A DNA stretch of 64,000 bases from JAFDVL01 sp031409955 (GTDB lineage: Bacteria > Acidobacteriota > Blastocatellia > RBC074). Location of the stretch: assembly GCA_031409955.1 (NCBI GenBank), contig JANNYF010000181.1, positions 1 to 64,000 of the forward strand, in the 5' to 3' direction. The position numbers and the translations under genes are program-made. A model generated the notes under the pieces. It saw only the letters and a program-made list of their open reading frames with translations. It was not told the DNA's origin and ran no database searches. Below, piece after piece: positions 1 through 7,940 of the stretch. Within the stretch, counting starts at the first letter, position 1. Every line of letters starts with the position of its first letter.

Positions 1-62
1 CGAGCGCTCGTCAGTTGTTGCTTTTGCTTCTCCGTCAACGTTAAGGTCAATGCTTTCGGCAT
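1..62 (-). CDS. 5' end of an IS630-like transposase (runs off the left edge)
   Basis: Only the first 20 codons are inside the window; the gene continues leftwards beyond base 1. A strong ribosome binding site (AAGGAGG, six bases before the ATG) supports the start at 62. The N-terminus reads MPKALTLTLTEKQKQQL, which resembles the start of IS630-type transposases with an N-terminal helix-turn-helix; this is recalled similarity, not an alignment. Support comes from context: about 50 bases upstream of the start is a sequence (114-136) that matches the terminal inverted repeats of a palindromic mobile element at 31630-31889, which fits a transposase gene close to its element end. It could instead be any small DNA-binding protein. 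Confidence 0.45.
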   Translation of the reverse strand, partial: MPKALTLTLTEKQKQQLTSA

Positions 63-113
63 TCCATTCCTCCTTATCACGAGGTGAAAGTGGATAGCTA
101 AGCATTACCGGAT

Positions 114-136
114 TTAATTATCAAAGACCATCAGTT
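114..136. mobile_element. Terminal inverted repeat of the left-edge insertion element
   Basis: These 23 bases match the perfect terminal inverted repeat of the element at 31630-31889 at 21 of 23 positions, and similarity continues a few bases further towards 143. The orientation is that of the right end of an element whose transposase reads leftwards from base 62. The end lies only about 25-30 bases before the start of the TonB-dependent receptor gene, so the receptor's native upstream region has probably been displaced. Confidence 0.6.
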
Positions 137-167
137 TGTCGCAGCTTTGCTCGAACAGATGCTCTCT

Positions 168-2942
168 ATGAAATCATTCCCCAATGCAACGCGTTTCGTC
201 ACATTGTTGTTATTGCTGTTTTTCAGTGTCGCTGTCTTAGCGCAAAATCAGATTACCAGCCGAATTGTGGATGACACGCAAGCCCCGGTCGCAGGCGCAA
301 TTATCACGGTGCAGAGCTTGACGGGCGCAATGCTCACGACGATTACAACCAATAACGACGGGGCAGTTACGCTCACGAACCTGCCTGACGGCATTTTCAC
401 ATTGACTGTCAACGCCAACGGATTTCAATCGCGTCAATTGCCACTCAGCATTCGTGGCGGCAATGCCGAACTCGAAACTATTCGGCTGAGCATCCATTCG
501 AGGCGGGAAGCGGTCACCGTCACCGCACAACGCGGCGCAGTCGAAGCCGTCGAACAAAGCGCACAAATCGTTTCGATCAAAGATGGAGATGCGTTGCGTG
601 CGCGCCCGCTCGCTACGATTGGCAATGCGCTCGAAGGCGCACCCGGCATTCTCGTGCAGCAAAGCACCTACGGTCAGGTCTCGCCGTTTATGCGCGGGCT
701 GACGGGCTATCAGGTTTTGAATTTGGTAGACGGCGTGCGCTTCAATAACGCAACGTTTCGTTCCGGGCCGAATCAATATCTCGCGTTCATTGAACCCGGT
801 CAGGCGCAGCGTGTCGAAGCCTTGCTTGGCCCAACCGGCGTGCAATATGGCAGCGATGCGCTCGGCGGCACGATCAATGTGTTGACAGCCTCGCCAGCCT
901 TTACAAACGCGTTCAGCGGTGAGTTGCAAGCGTTCAGCGCCAGCGCAGATGCAAGCGGCGGCGGTCAGGCGAAGTTCACATACGGCGCAAAACGCGTGGC
1001 TTTGCTGTTCGGCGGTTCGTGGCAAAAGCATAACGATTTGCGGGCGGGCGGCGGCGAAGATTCGCGCAACGTGCTGTATCGTTTCTTTGGGTTGCCGCAA
1101 GCGCAAATTCGCCATCTGCTGGGCGAACGACAACTTGGCACAGGCTTTACGCAATTTGGCTGGCACACGAAAGCCGCGCTGCGCTTGAGCGAAACGCAAT
1201 CGCTATCGTTGTGGTATCAGCGCGGTGTGTTGACGGACGTGCGCGGATACAAAGATTTGTGGGGCGGGCTGGGGCGCGTTCGTTCAGATTTTGCGCCGCA
1301 GGATTTGCATTTCGGTTATGCGCGCCACGAATGGTTGAAGCTTAGCTGGCTGGATTCGTGGACGAATACGCTTTCGGTGAACGCACAGCGCGACGGTTCG
1401 ATTCGGCAAAATTTGCGCACGACGGATCGCGTGACAACCGATGACAATATGGTGACGGCGTTTGGTTACGCTTCACAAGCGACAACGCATTTCGGCAAGC
1501 GGCAAGCGTTGGTTTTCGGCGGCGAAATGTATCGTGAACTCATTCGCGCCAGTCGCGTCGAATTTGATCCGACCACGAATACCAGCGTGCAACGACGCGC
1601 GTTGTATCCAAGCGGATCGCGTTACACGACAGTTGGTCTGTTTGCACAACATAGCGCCGATTGGTGGGCCAATCGCTTGCACACCAATGTGGGCGGGCGC
1701 TTCACACGCATCGGCGTGCAAACCTTTGCCGACCGCAATCGCACGGCAAATAGCACCCATCTTGGCGTAGCTAATTCCAACGAGCAGTTTCAAGATGTCA
1801 CTTTCAATGCCAGCCTCACGTGGCGCGTGACCGCTAGTTTCAATTTGCATGTACTGACCGGGCGCGGCTTTCGTGCGCCGAATTTGAAGGACCTCGGCGC
1901 GTTGGGCTTGAACGATCTTGGCTATGAAATCCCTGCTTCGGCTGCGGTCGCGGCGAATGCGTTGATGGGTTTGAGCGATGGCGAAAATGCGTTGTCGAGC
2001 AGCAAAAAAGTTGCATCGTTGAAAGCCGAAAGCTTGCACAATTACGAATTCGGTGCGAGTTGGCAGACGCAGAAATTTTATGCGCGGGCGCAAGTCTTCG
2101 ACGCCGAACTGAAACAACCGATTGTGCGGCGCACCTTGTTGTTTGCGGCGGGCAGCGTGCCAACTTCACTGGCGGGTTTGCCTGTTACGCCCATCACGCC
2201 CACCACTGACCAGCGCGCACAAAACGTAATCACCGTCGCCACTGCGCTTGATCCGCGCGCCATCAAAGCCTTCGTCAACGATGGCGCAGCGAAATATTAC
2301 GGCGTAGACGCGCTGGCACGTTACAGCTTCACGCCGCGCTGGTTGCTGGAAGGAAATTACAGCTACCTCCTAGGCCGCGAACTCAATCCCAACCGTTTTA
2401 TTCGCCGCCTGCCGCCGCAACACGGGCACGCTGCGTTGCGCTATCAACCCACGTTCTGGCACGGTCGTATTGCCTTCATTGAAGCCAGCAGCGATCTGGT
2501 CGGCGCACAAAAACGCCTGAGTGGCGGAGACATCACGGACGAGCGCATCGGCGCTGCCATTCGCCGCAGCGACATCGCGTCATTCTTTCGCGGTTCATTG
2601 CTTCGCCCCTATGTTCGCGCCGGAGCTGATGGCGCGTTCGGCACGGCAGATGATGTCTTCACGGCGACAGGCGAAACGTTACTGCAAATTCAAAATCGCG
2701 TGTTGCCAATTGGCGCGGGCGTCAACGGCGTGCGCATCACGGATGACAACAGTCGTGCGCCCATGTTTCTGAAAACGGCAGGTTACGCGACACTGAATTT
2801 GCGCGGGAGTTTGCGCTTGGCTGAAAACGCGCATCTGGATTTGGCGGCAATGAACTTGCTCGATAAAAACTATCGCACGCACGGTTCAGGAATGGACGCG
2901 CCGGGACGGAATTTGTTTGTGCGATTGCGTGTGATGTTTTAG
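168..2942 (+). CDS. TonB-dependent outer membrane receptor
   Basis: Outer membrane, TonB-gated transporter; the substrate cannot be told from sequence. The protein has 924 residues from the ATG at 168, which begins a good signal peptide (KSF then a Leu-rich core ending VAVLAQ). An ATG at 159 in the same frame is an alternative; neither has a clear ribosome binding site. Residues about 30-110 form a carboxypeptidase-regulatory-like beta-sandwich (RIVDDTQAPVAGA). The plug follows at about 120-240, with MRGLTGYQ, LVDGVR and YGSDALGGTINVL. The rest is a beta-barrel ending in the aromatic residue of RVMF. The end of an insertion element lies directly upstream, so its expression may now depend on that element. 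No TonB or ExbD gene is nearby. Confidence 0.9.
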   Translation: MKSFPNATRFVTLLLLLFFSVAVLAQNQITSRIVDDTQAPVAGAIITVQSLTGAMLTTITTNNDGAVTLTNLPDGIFTLTVNANGFQSRQLPLSIRGGNAELETIRLSIHSRREAVTVTAQRGAVEAVEQSAQIVSIKDGDALRARPLATIGNALEGAPGILVQQSTYGQVSPFMRGLTGYQVLNLVDGVRFNNATFRSGPNQYLAFIEPGQAQRVEALLGPTGVQYGSDALGGTINVLTASPAFTNAFSGELQAFSASADASGGGQAKFTYGAKRVALLFGGSWQKHNDLRAGGGEDSRNVLYRFFGLPQAQIRHLLGERQLGTGFTQFGWHTKAALRLSETQSLSLWYQRGVLTDVRGYKDLWGGLGRVRSDFAPQDLHFGYARHEWLKLSWLDSWTNTLSVNAQRDGSIRQNLRTTDRVTTDDNMVTAFGYASQATTHFGKRQALVFGGEMYRELIRASRVEFDPTTNTSVQRRALYPSGSRYTTVGLFAQHSADWWANRLHTNVGGRFTRIGVQTFADRNRTANSTHLGVANSNEQFQDVTFNASLTWRVTASFNLHVLTGRGFRAPNLKDLGALGLNDLGYEIPASAAVAANALMGLSDGENALSSSKKVASLKAESLHNYEFGASWQTQKFYARAQVFDAELKQPIVRRTLLFAAGSVPTSLAGLPVTPITPTTDQRAQNVITVATALDPRAIKAFVNDGAAKYYGVDALARYSFTPRWLLEGNYSYLLGRELNPNRFIRRLPPQHGHAALRYQPTFWHGRIAFIEASSDLVGAQKRLSGGDITDERIGAAIRRSDIASFFRGSLLRPYVRAGADGAFGTADDVFTATGETLLQIQNRVLPIGAGVNGVRITDDNSRAPMFLKTAGYATLNLRGSLRLAENAHLDLAAMNLLDKNYRTHGSGMDAPGRNLFVRLRVMF

Positions 2943-2957
2943 GCAAGAGTGAAATCA

Positions 2958-3016
2958 GACAGGATTGACAAGATTGACAAGATGAGAAGAATCCTGTTCA
3001 TCTTGTCAATCCTGTC
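2958..3016. repeat. Word palindrome (GACAGGATTGACAAGAT family)
   Basis: The left arm is 2958-2985 and the right arm 2998-3016. The right arm is the exact reverse complement of the left arm except that the left arm carries one extra copy of a 9-base word (TTGACAAGA). The same word family recurs inside the palindrome at 61926-62067. It lies just after the receptor gene and could fold as a hairpin, but lacks a terminator-like T run. Confidence 0.85.
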
Positions 3017-3058
3017 TACAGCGGTTTCACCATGAATGTTCAGGGTGAAACCGCTGTA
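3017..3058. repeat. Perfect 15-bp inverted repeat at a gene truncation point
   Basis: Arms 3017-3031 and 3044-3058 are perfect reverse complements (TACAGCGGTTTCACC). It abuts the palindrome at 2958-3016 without a gap. Homology of the leftward glycosyltransferase to its family stops exactly at the outer edge of this repeat, so the repeat marks a rearrangement junction. Confidence 0.85.
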
Positions 3059-3341
3059 AATCGGGCTTTTCCTCGCGCAGGATTTGCCGCACCGTGTGCT
3101 GCCAAAGATACGTCTGCGGCAACAGCAACCGATAGCGCGAATCGAATAGCAGGGAGCGCGGCGCGGCGATGTGATAAATGCGGGCGTAAGGATGGACGGT
3201 TTCGACGTGCGTCGTTTCGCCTGGCACGACCATTCGCATCGGGCGTTTATGTTGCTCCGCTGCCTTGAGCATCTCGCGGTAAAACGTGCGGATGCCACCT
3301 GATGAAGCGTGCCAGGAGTTGGTGAAATGCAACGTCTTCAA
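3027..3341 (-). pseudogene. Glycosyltransferase family 4, N-terminal fragment
   Basis: About 95 recognisable residues of a GT4-type N-terminal Rossmann half: LHFTNSWHASSGGIRTF is the usual first strand and Gly-rich loop, and the fragment ends at REEKPDL, just where a family member would continue with VE/IH and the rest of the donor-binding domain. The last nine codons come from the inverted repeat at 3017-3058. The start is a TTG at 3341 with AAGGA upstream, one base past the stop of the membrane protein gene, so it was the third gene of the operon. The donor-binding C-terminal domain is missing and the product cannot be an active enzyme. Confidence 0.75.
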
Positions 3342-3342
3342 A

Positions 3343-3963
3343 TCATCCTTCGCTTTCTGCAATCGTGATGGCGGATCGTTTGGAACGCTCCCCAGGTTTG
3401 ATCGTGCGCCACCTTCGCCGTGCCGGTCGCAGCACAACCATTTCAATCACTGCCCGCGCGAATTTGACCACAATGCCGGGCGTGCGCCGCAAATCTTCGC
3501 GCAGTGATTTTGCCTCCTGCCCCACAATCAACGCGCCATTGCGCATGGCAAATAAATTGTATGCAGTCGAAATGGTGGTGAAGCAGGCCGAAGCCAGAAT
3601 ACTGACGGCGAGCTTGGGCGTTTCGCGCAGCCAGTGAATAAACAATTCGAGGCTGTGGCTGACGAGCGGCAACAACACCATGGCGGTAAGTGTGGCCCGC
3701 CATTCCGGTTTGACGTGGCGGAAAGATTGGGTGAGCGCGGCATAAAAACCTGCGGTGCAAGCACGATACAAAAACTCTGTATTCATCGCTGCCAAGGCGG
3801 CGTCCCAACCCGCCCCCACATTGACGACAAAAAACATCAGCGCCCGAATCACCGAACTCAGGATCGCCGATTTCCAATTCCAACGCACGACCAACAATTT
3901 GACTGGATGTCGGCACAACGCGTTCAGCACGTCACGGACAGTGGTCATGTTTTCGGTGTTCAT
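3343..3963 (-). CDS. Small multi-pass membrane protein in glycosyltransferase operon
   Basis: A 206-residue protein with hydrophobic stretches around residues 32-55, 65-80, 93-112 and 120-140, so about four membrane segments, followed by a basic C-terminal tail (RPARRRWR). I do not recognise the family. It sits eight bases after a complete GT4 glycosyltransferase and directly before a truncated one, in the same direction. That suggests a role in making or exporting a surface glycan or glycolipid, but this rests on position alone. Confidence 0.65.
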   Translation of the reverse strand: MNTENMTTVRDVLNALCRHPVKLLVVRWNWKSAILSSVIRALMFFVVNVGAGWDAALAAMNTEFLYRACTAGFYAALTQSFRHVKPEWRATLTAMVLLPLVSHSLELFIHWLRETPKLAVSILASACFTTISTAYNLFAMRNGALIVGQEAKSLREDLRRTPGIVVKFARAVIEMVVLRPARRRWRTIKPGERSKRSAITIAESEG

Positions 3964-3970
3964 GATTTGC

Positions 3971-5188
3971 TCATGGGAGAGTTGTGGCTGGAATTACGGG
4001 CGTGGTGGTGACCGCCAGGGCTTGTTGCGTCGCAAGACACGCGTTGTATGCTTCGTACACCTGCTCGAACACGCACGACCACGAAAATGTCAGCGCACGA
4101 GCACGGGCGGCTTCGCGCAATTCTTGCTTGCGCTCCGGGTTGGCAAATTCGTTGACGACCCGCACAACGATGTTCGCCAATTCGGTTTCATCGTTCGCCA
4201 CGAAGCCGCTCTGATTGGGTTCGACAATAAATTTCGGGCCACCACTTGCCATCACAACGGCTGGAACGCCCGAAGCCAGCGCTTCCAGCACGACGTTGCC
4301 GAAGGTGTCGGTTTGCGAAGGGAATACGAACAAATCGAAATTCGCGTAGGTGCGCGCCAGTGATTGCCCGCTCAAATTGCCCGTAAACACGACGTGTTGC
4401 AGGTGATGATTCAACCACTCCTGCTCGCTGCCAGCACCGACGATGACGAATTGATAGTCATTGATGCCGTGTGCGAGCAATGCTTCTTCGACGCGCACCA
4501 ACGCCCGTACATTCTTTTCTGGTCGCAGCCTGCCCACGTATCCAAGCTTGAATTTTGCATCCATCCGCAGCCGATGGGCGGGCGAAAAACATTGCGTGTC
4601 AACGCCGCGCTGCATCAGAAAGACCGGCTTGCCCGTGCGTGCTTGCAACAATTGCCGCAACTTCTCATTTGGCGCTAACAGGACGCGCGCCAGCTTGTAA
4701 AACTGCATTGCCAGGCTGAAAGTTTGCGCCTCAATGCAGTGTCGAATTTGCGGCGCAAGAAACGGCACCAGCCGACCTAGCCGATTCGCGGCGTACTGAT
4801 GCACATTCGTATGCCACGACGCGACGAGCGGGATTTTCAGCTTGTGCGCGACGTAGGCACCGAGTTGTCCAACATCGCTCGGCCCTGTCACGTGAATCAC
4901 GTCCGGCGCAAAATCCCGCACGGCTTTGCGCACATTCTGATAATGCCGCCATAACAGCAAATCCGACCGCAAATCATCATCTAGGCGAATCGCCACACGC
5001 CCGCGCGGGAGTTCTAATTGCCTGAACGCGCCATCGGGTGCCCACCGGGATATGGCACCCGCATTAACGCACAGCAGCGGAAGCTGGCGACATTTGGCAA
5101 ACTTGACGAACTGGCGGCTGGTGTGCGCGACACCGTTGATTTCGTGAAATGAATCGGTAAAGAACGCGACGCGTGGCGGTGATTTCAA
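3971..5188 (-). CDS. Glycosyltransferase family 4 (mannosyltransferase-like)
   Basis: A 405-residue cytoplasmic GT-B enzyme that moves a sugar from a nucleotide donor, probably to a lipid or glycan. The N-terminal acceptor half shows VAFFTDSFHEINGVAHT and DVIHVTGPSDVGQLG. The C-terminal donor half shows YVGRLRPEKNV (about residue 220), VGAGSE, and the family EX7E region TDTFGNVVLEALASG near residue 300. Architecture resembles GDP-mannose-dependent alpha-mannosyltransferases of the MgtA/PimB group; the exact donor is inference. The start is a TTG at 5188 with AGGGG upstream. It follows a 57-residue gene by 12 bases and leads the membrane protein gene. Confidence 0.85.
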   Translation of the reverse strand: MKSPPRVAFFTDSFHEINGVAHTSRQFVKFAKCRQLPLLCVNAGAISRWAPDGAFRQLELPRGRVAIRLDDDLRSDLLLWRHYQNVRKAVRDFAPDVIHVTGPSDVGQLGAYVAHKLKIPLVASWHTNVHQYAANRLGRLVPFLAPQIRHCIEAQTFSLAMQFYKLARVLLAPNEKLRQLLQARTGKPVFLMQRGVDTQCFSPAHRLRMDAKFKLGYVGRLRPEKNVRALVRVEEALLAHGINDYQFVIVGAGSEQEWLNHHLQHVVFTGNLSGQSLARTYANFDLFVFPSQTDTFGNVVLEALASGVPAVVMASGGPKFIVEPNQSGFVANDETELANIVVRVVNEFANPERKQELREAARARALTFSWSCVFEQVYEAYNACLATQQALAVTTTPVIPATTLP

Positions 5189-5200
5189 GATGCTACCCCT

Positions 5201-5374
5201 TCACTCGACAAAGCCAGTCGCAAGTAGTTCAGAATATTGGACGAGGTCGAGAATTTCCTGAGAGTAGTGCGTGTGGCAATACAGCGAAAGCGCGGTGCGT
5301 ATCGGGAGCAACGAAGGCAATTCTTCGCGTCCTGTCAGGACACGCAATCGCGTGCGAGCGGGCGATGTGGACAT
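5201..5374 (-). CDS. 57-residue protein with PHP-like HxH motif, probable remnant
   Basis: A short gene with one of the best ribosome binding sites of the window (AGGAGG, six bases before the ATG at 5374). The product ends with RTALSLYCHTHYSQEILDL and then a short tail. The CHTHYS motif looks like the first metal-binding HxH of PHP-family phosphoesterases, which often stand beside GT4 glycosyltransferases. Only about 25 residues after the motif remain, against 200 or more in a PHP domain, so this is most likely the 5' end of a gene that lost its body. The next gene starts 12 bases later. A genuine small protein is not excluded. Confidence 0.5.
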   Translation of the reverse strand: MSTSPARTRLRVLTGREELPSLLPIRTALSLYCHTHYSQEILDLVQYSELLATGFVE

Positions 5375-5505
5375 CTGAATCCTCCTGTCTATATGAACGG
5401 GCGCAACATACGGGCAGGAGCATGCGGGTGTGGTGTAACGTCGGTGTGAGGTTGGAGATAAATGTTGTTTAGAGTTGTGCTAAGTCTGTCTTAAAGAGCA
5501 AGACG

Positions 5506-6822
5506 CTATGAAGCCTCAATCCCTAAAGGCGGCAGCGCCCGCACAATCTTCATCGTCTCTAAACTCACGGTAATCACTTGCCCCACCAAGCGCACAATGT
5601 ACGAAGGATCGTCGGCGCGGTTCGGATCGTTGGTGATGCCGCTGCGTTTGTCTGTACTCATTTGATATTGATCTATCACCCATTCCAGCGCGGAACGATT
5701 GCCGAGGCGATAATCAAAGGCGGCGGCGGGCACGCGCGCTAATGTCAGAAAATGGTTGTAGGTGATGGACTGCTTGTCTTTGCTGAGCTTCATTTTCTCG
5801 ACGCGCCAATCCAGTTTGGCATTTGGGGTTTCGATTTTTTCGAGCGGGTATTCCGGTTGCGATTCGTAATTGATATGCAACTCGGATAATTGTTGGCCCG
5901 CTGCGGCAAAGGCGGCAAAATCAGGCGCGAACGGCACACGCGGCAATTCGCGTTTCAAATTTGCGGCGTAGCGTTCGCGGTACGTCGGATGATGCAACAG
6001 CGCGTACACGTAATAAAAAATGTCCCATTTCGTGATGGCTTGATTTTGGTAGTGAGTGCGAAATTGCTCCAACGCCCAATCCGTAATGTTATCGCGGCGA
6101 TTCGTGCCGTCTTCGTTGTAGATGTAGAAGGGGAAGGATTAAGAGCCACCTTGAGTAAGCAAGTTTGGAATTTGATTGATCGCGATGGCAAACATTGGTA
6201 TTTCTGAGCCAATTTTCAGCCATATCAATTTGTTTTCTCGTTCCTGCTGTTCGTGGGGAAGAATTTGCTCAAAAAGACCTGGGCGGTCAATCAAAGTGTG
6301 ATCGAAATAAAGATAGCTCTTTGCGAAAGGTCTGTAAAAAACACATCGTAGTTTGCTCAAATCAAAATTGGTTAGCCTACCACTTTTAAGCTTGGATTTT
6401 AGGCTTTCACTCCACTTTACTTTTTCGTAACTTATAAAATCATCAATGTTCTCGGGCTTCCCCTTCTGAAGATACCGATTCACTTCGGCATTGTAATCAT
6501 CACAAAATCTCTCGATGGTTGTCGCAACTTGGGTTGTGTCAAACCCATAGACAATATCGTCTCGATTACTGGAAACACCTAGCGAATAGAGTTTGAATAT
6601 TGCTTGGACGTTGCTTGCCTCAACTGCTTTAGTTTCACGATTTCCTATAGGTATGAATTTTGCAAACTCATCTCCCCTCCCTTCTGTTAACCACGTCTGT
6701 CTAGCATCCGGCGTCAATTCCTGCCATTCAATATTGCCGCATTGCTGCCGCTCTTCGAGGTATTTATATTTTTCTTCTTTGCGCCAGAACTCGTCTACGC
6801 GGGCATAGAATATTTTTGCCAT
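5506..6822 (-). pseudogene. Type ISP/IIG restriction-modification enzyme, C-terminal part with internal TAA
   Basis: The C-terminal target-recognition half of the enzyme whose N-terminal half is at 7941-9689. It opens with KIFYARVDEFWRKEE, a hallmark just downstream of the methyltransferase domain in this family, and continues through FYRPF and YLYFD. At 6139-6141 an in-frame TAA interrupts GGS-SFPFYIYNEDG, where relatives have Gln (TQCFPFYTYDEDG type); the same frame then runs on to LGIEAS and a TAG at 5506. No frameshift is seen. AGGAG stands upstream of the ATG at 6822, so a separate short product could be translated, but the first part lacks the methyltransferase and the second lacks a proper start. 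Confidence 0.8.
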
Positions 6823-6850
6823 TCAGGACTCCTGTTATCACTCGCTCTGT

Positions 6851-7318
6851 AGCCTGCGAATACAGGCAAAGAGCATAAAATGCTATCGCCCTTGTCAGGG
6901 CTAAATGGTTTTTATTACGTGTACCCAGGGTTGCGGCTTACGCCTTCACCCTGGGCTTTACTCTTAACACCCGCGTTGCGGGTTATTCACAATACGAATC
7001 TCTCGCGTTGCAGGTTATTCACCGTAAATTTATTCACAGTGGGTCTAATACCCCGTCGCTTGCTGCGGCTTTATTTCGTAAGATCAGTATTCAGCCTGCG
7101 GAGGCAGGCGATCAGCATAAAGCCTAGGGTGGAGTGGAGCGAATGCGCAACGTAACCCTGGGTACGAGGCGCACAAAATAATTAGCCCTGCAAAGGGCGA
7201 TAGCTGCCGCCCACATTCGTGGGCTTGAATAATTTAACGATTTCAACCCAGGGTTGCACTCGGCTTATGCCTCGCTGCACCCTGGGCTTTATGCTTGCCG
7301 CCTGCATTCGCAGGCTAA
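6851..7318. repeat. REP-like hairpin cluster, downstream half of RAYT island
   Basis: A gene-free block made of short hairpins of three kinds. The first is GCCTGCG..CAGGC (6852-6867, 7094-7109, 7299-7315). The second is a long stem CCCAGGGTTGCG..CACCCTGGGC (about 6924-6957 and 7247-7288, with a reverse copy at 7125-7162). The third is GCCC..GGGC minihairpins (6888-6901, 7185-7198, 7208-7224). The same units recur at 7808-7899 on the other side of the transposase gene. This is the arrangement known for REP elements mobilised by REP-associated tyrosine transposases. Confidence 0.75.
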
Positions 7319-7334
7319 AAATATCCTACCTGCA

Positions 7335-7787
7335 TTATTTCCATAAATATCGTTCATCAAACGTAATTTCATTCGTTTGCAACAACACCATAAATTCATC
7401 TTGAAACGAACGCTTTTGATGATGCTCGGCTTGATTCGCAATGTAATTTCGCACGACATCAATTTGTGAGGCGCTGACCGTAAATGCTCCATAACCATTT
7501 TGCCACGCGAAATTTTTCGCCTCTGGAAAAACATCGTGCATCCAACCAGACGCGCTCGCTTTCAATTCACGCAAAACATCAGAAAGCGCTTTATCCTGTC
7601 GCAATTTTGCCAACACATGGAGGTGATCTTCCATTCCGTTAACAGCAAGCGTGATACCGCCCAGTCCGCGAATAATGCCACCGATATATTCGTGCAAACG
7701 TGATTGATATGCGTCGGTGATAATTGGCTCACGATTTTTGGTAGAGAAAACAATGTGATAGATCAGGTTGACATACGATTAGGGCAT
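7335..7787 (-). pseudogene. IS200-like REP-associated transposase (RAYT), nonsense codon 3
   Basis: A Y1 single-strand transposase. The HUH motif is present in GMEDHLHVL and the catalytic Tyr in VVRNYIANQAEHH. From the ATG at 7787 (GGAGG eight bases upstream) the reading frame is ATG CCC TAA TCG TAT..., giving M-P-stop-S-Y-V-N-L-I-Y-H-I-V-F-S-T-K-N-R. Relatives commonly begin MPQS, so CAA to TAA at 7779-7781 is the simplest change. The remaining 147 codons are intact and end at YLWK with TAA. The only later in-frame start is a weak TTG at 7697, after the first beta strand. The gene lies between two blocks of REP-like hairpins and splits the restriction gene. Confidence 0.8.
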
Positions 7788-7807
7788 AGCGTCTTCCTCC
7801 AGCATCT

Positions 7808-7899
7808 ATCGCCCACCTTCGTGGGCTGGGTTGATTGGTTGATCGTGTCCCAGGGTTGCGCTGCGCTACTTTATGCTCAGCGCCTGCCTCCGCAGGCTA
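7808..7899. repeat. REP-like hairpin cluster, upstream half of RAYT island
   Basis: Contains a GCCC..GGGC minihairpin (7810-7825), a CCCAGGGTTGCG unit (from 7849) and a GCCTGC..GCAGGC hairpin (7883-7898), the same building blocks as in 6851-7318. The island boundary against the restriction gene is near 7925-7940, where the enzyme reading frame meets repeat sequence. Confidence 0.7.
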
Positions 7900-7940
7900 A
7901 AACTTTATTCTGACCACCTGCGTTCGCGGTCTGAAACTGT

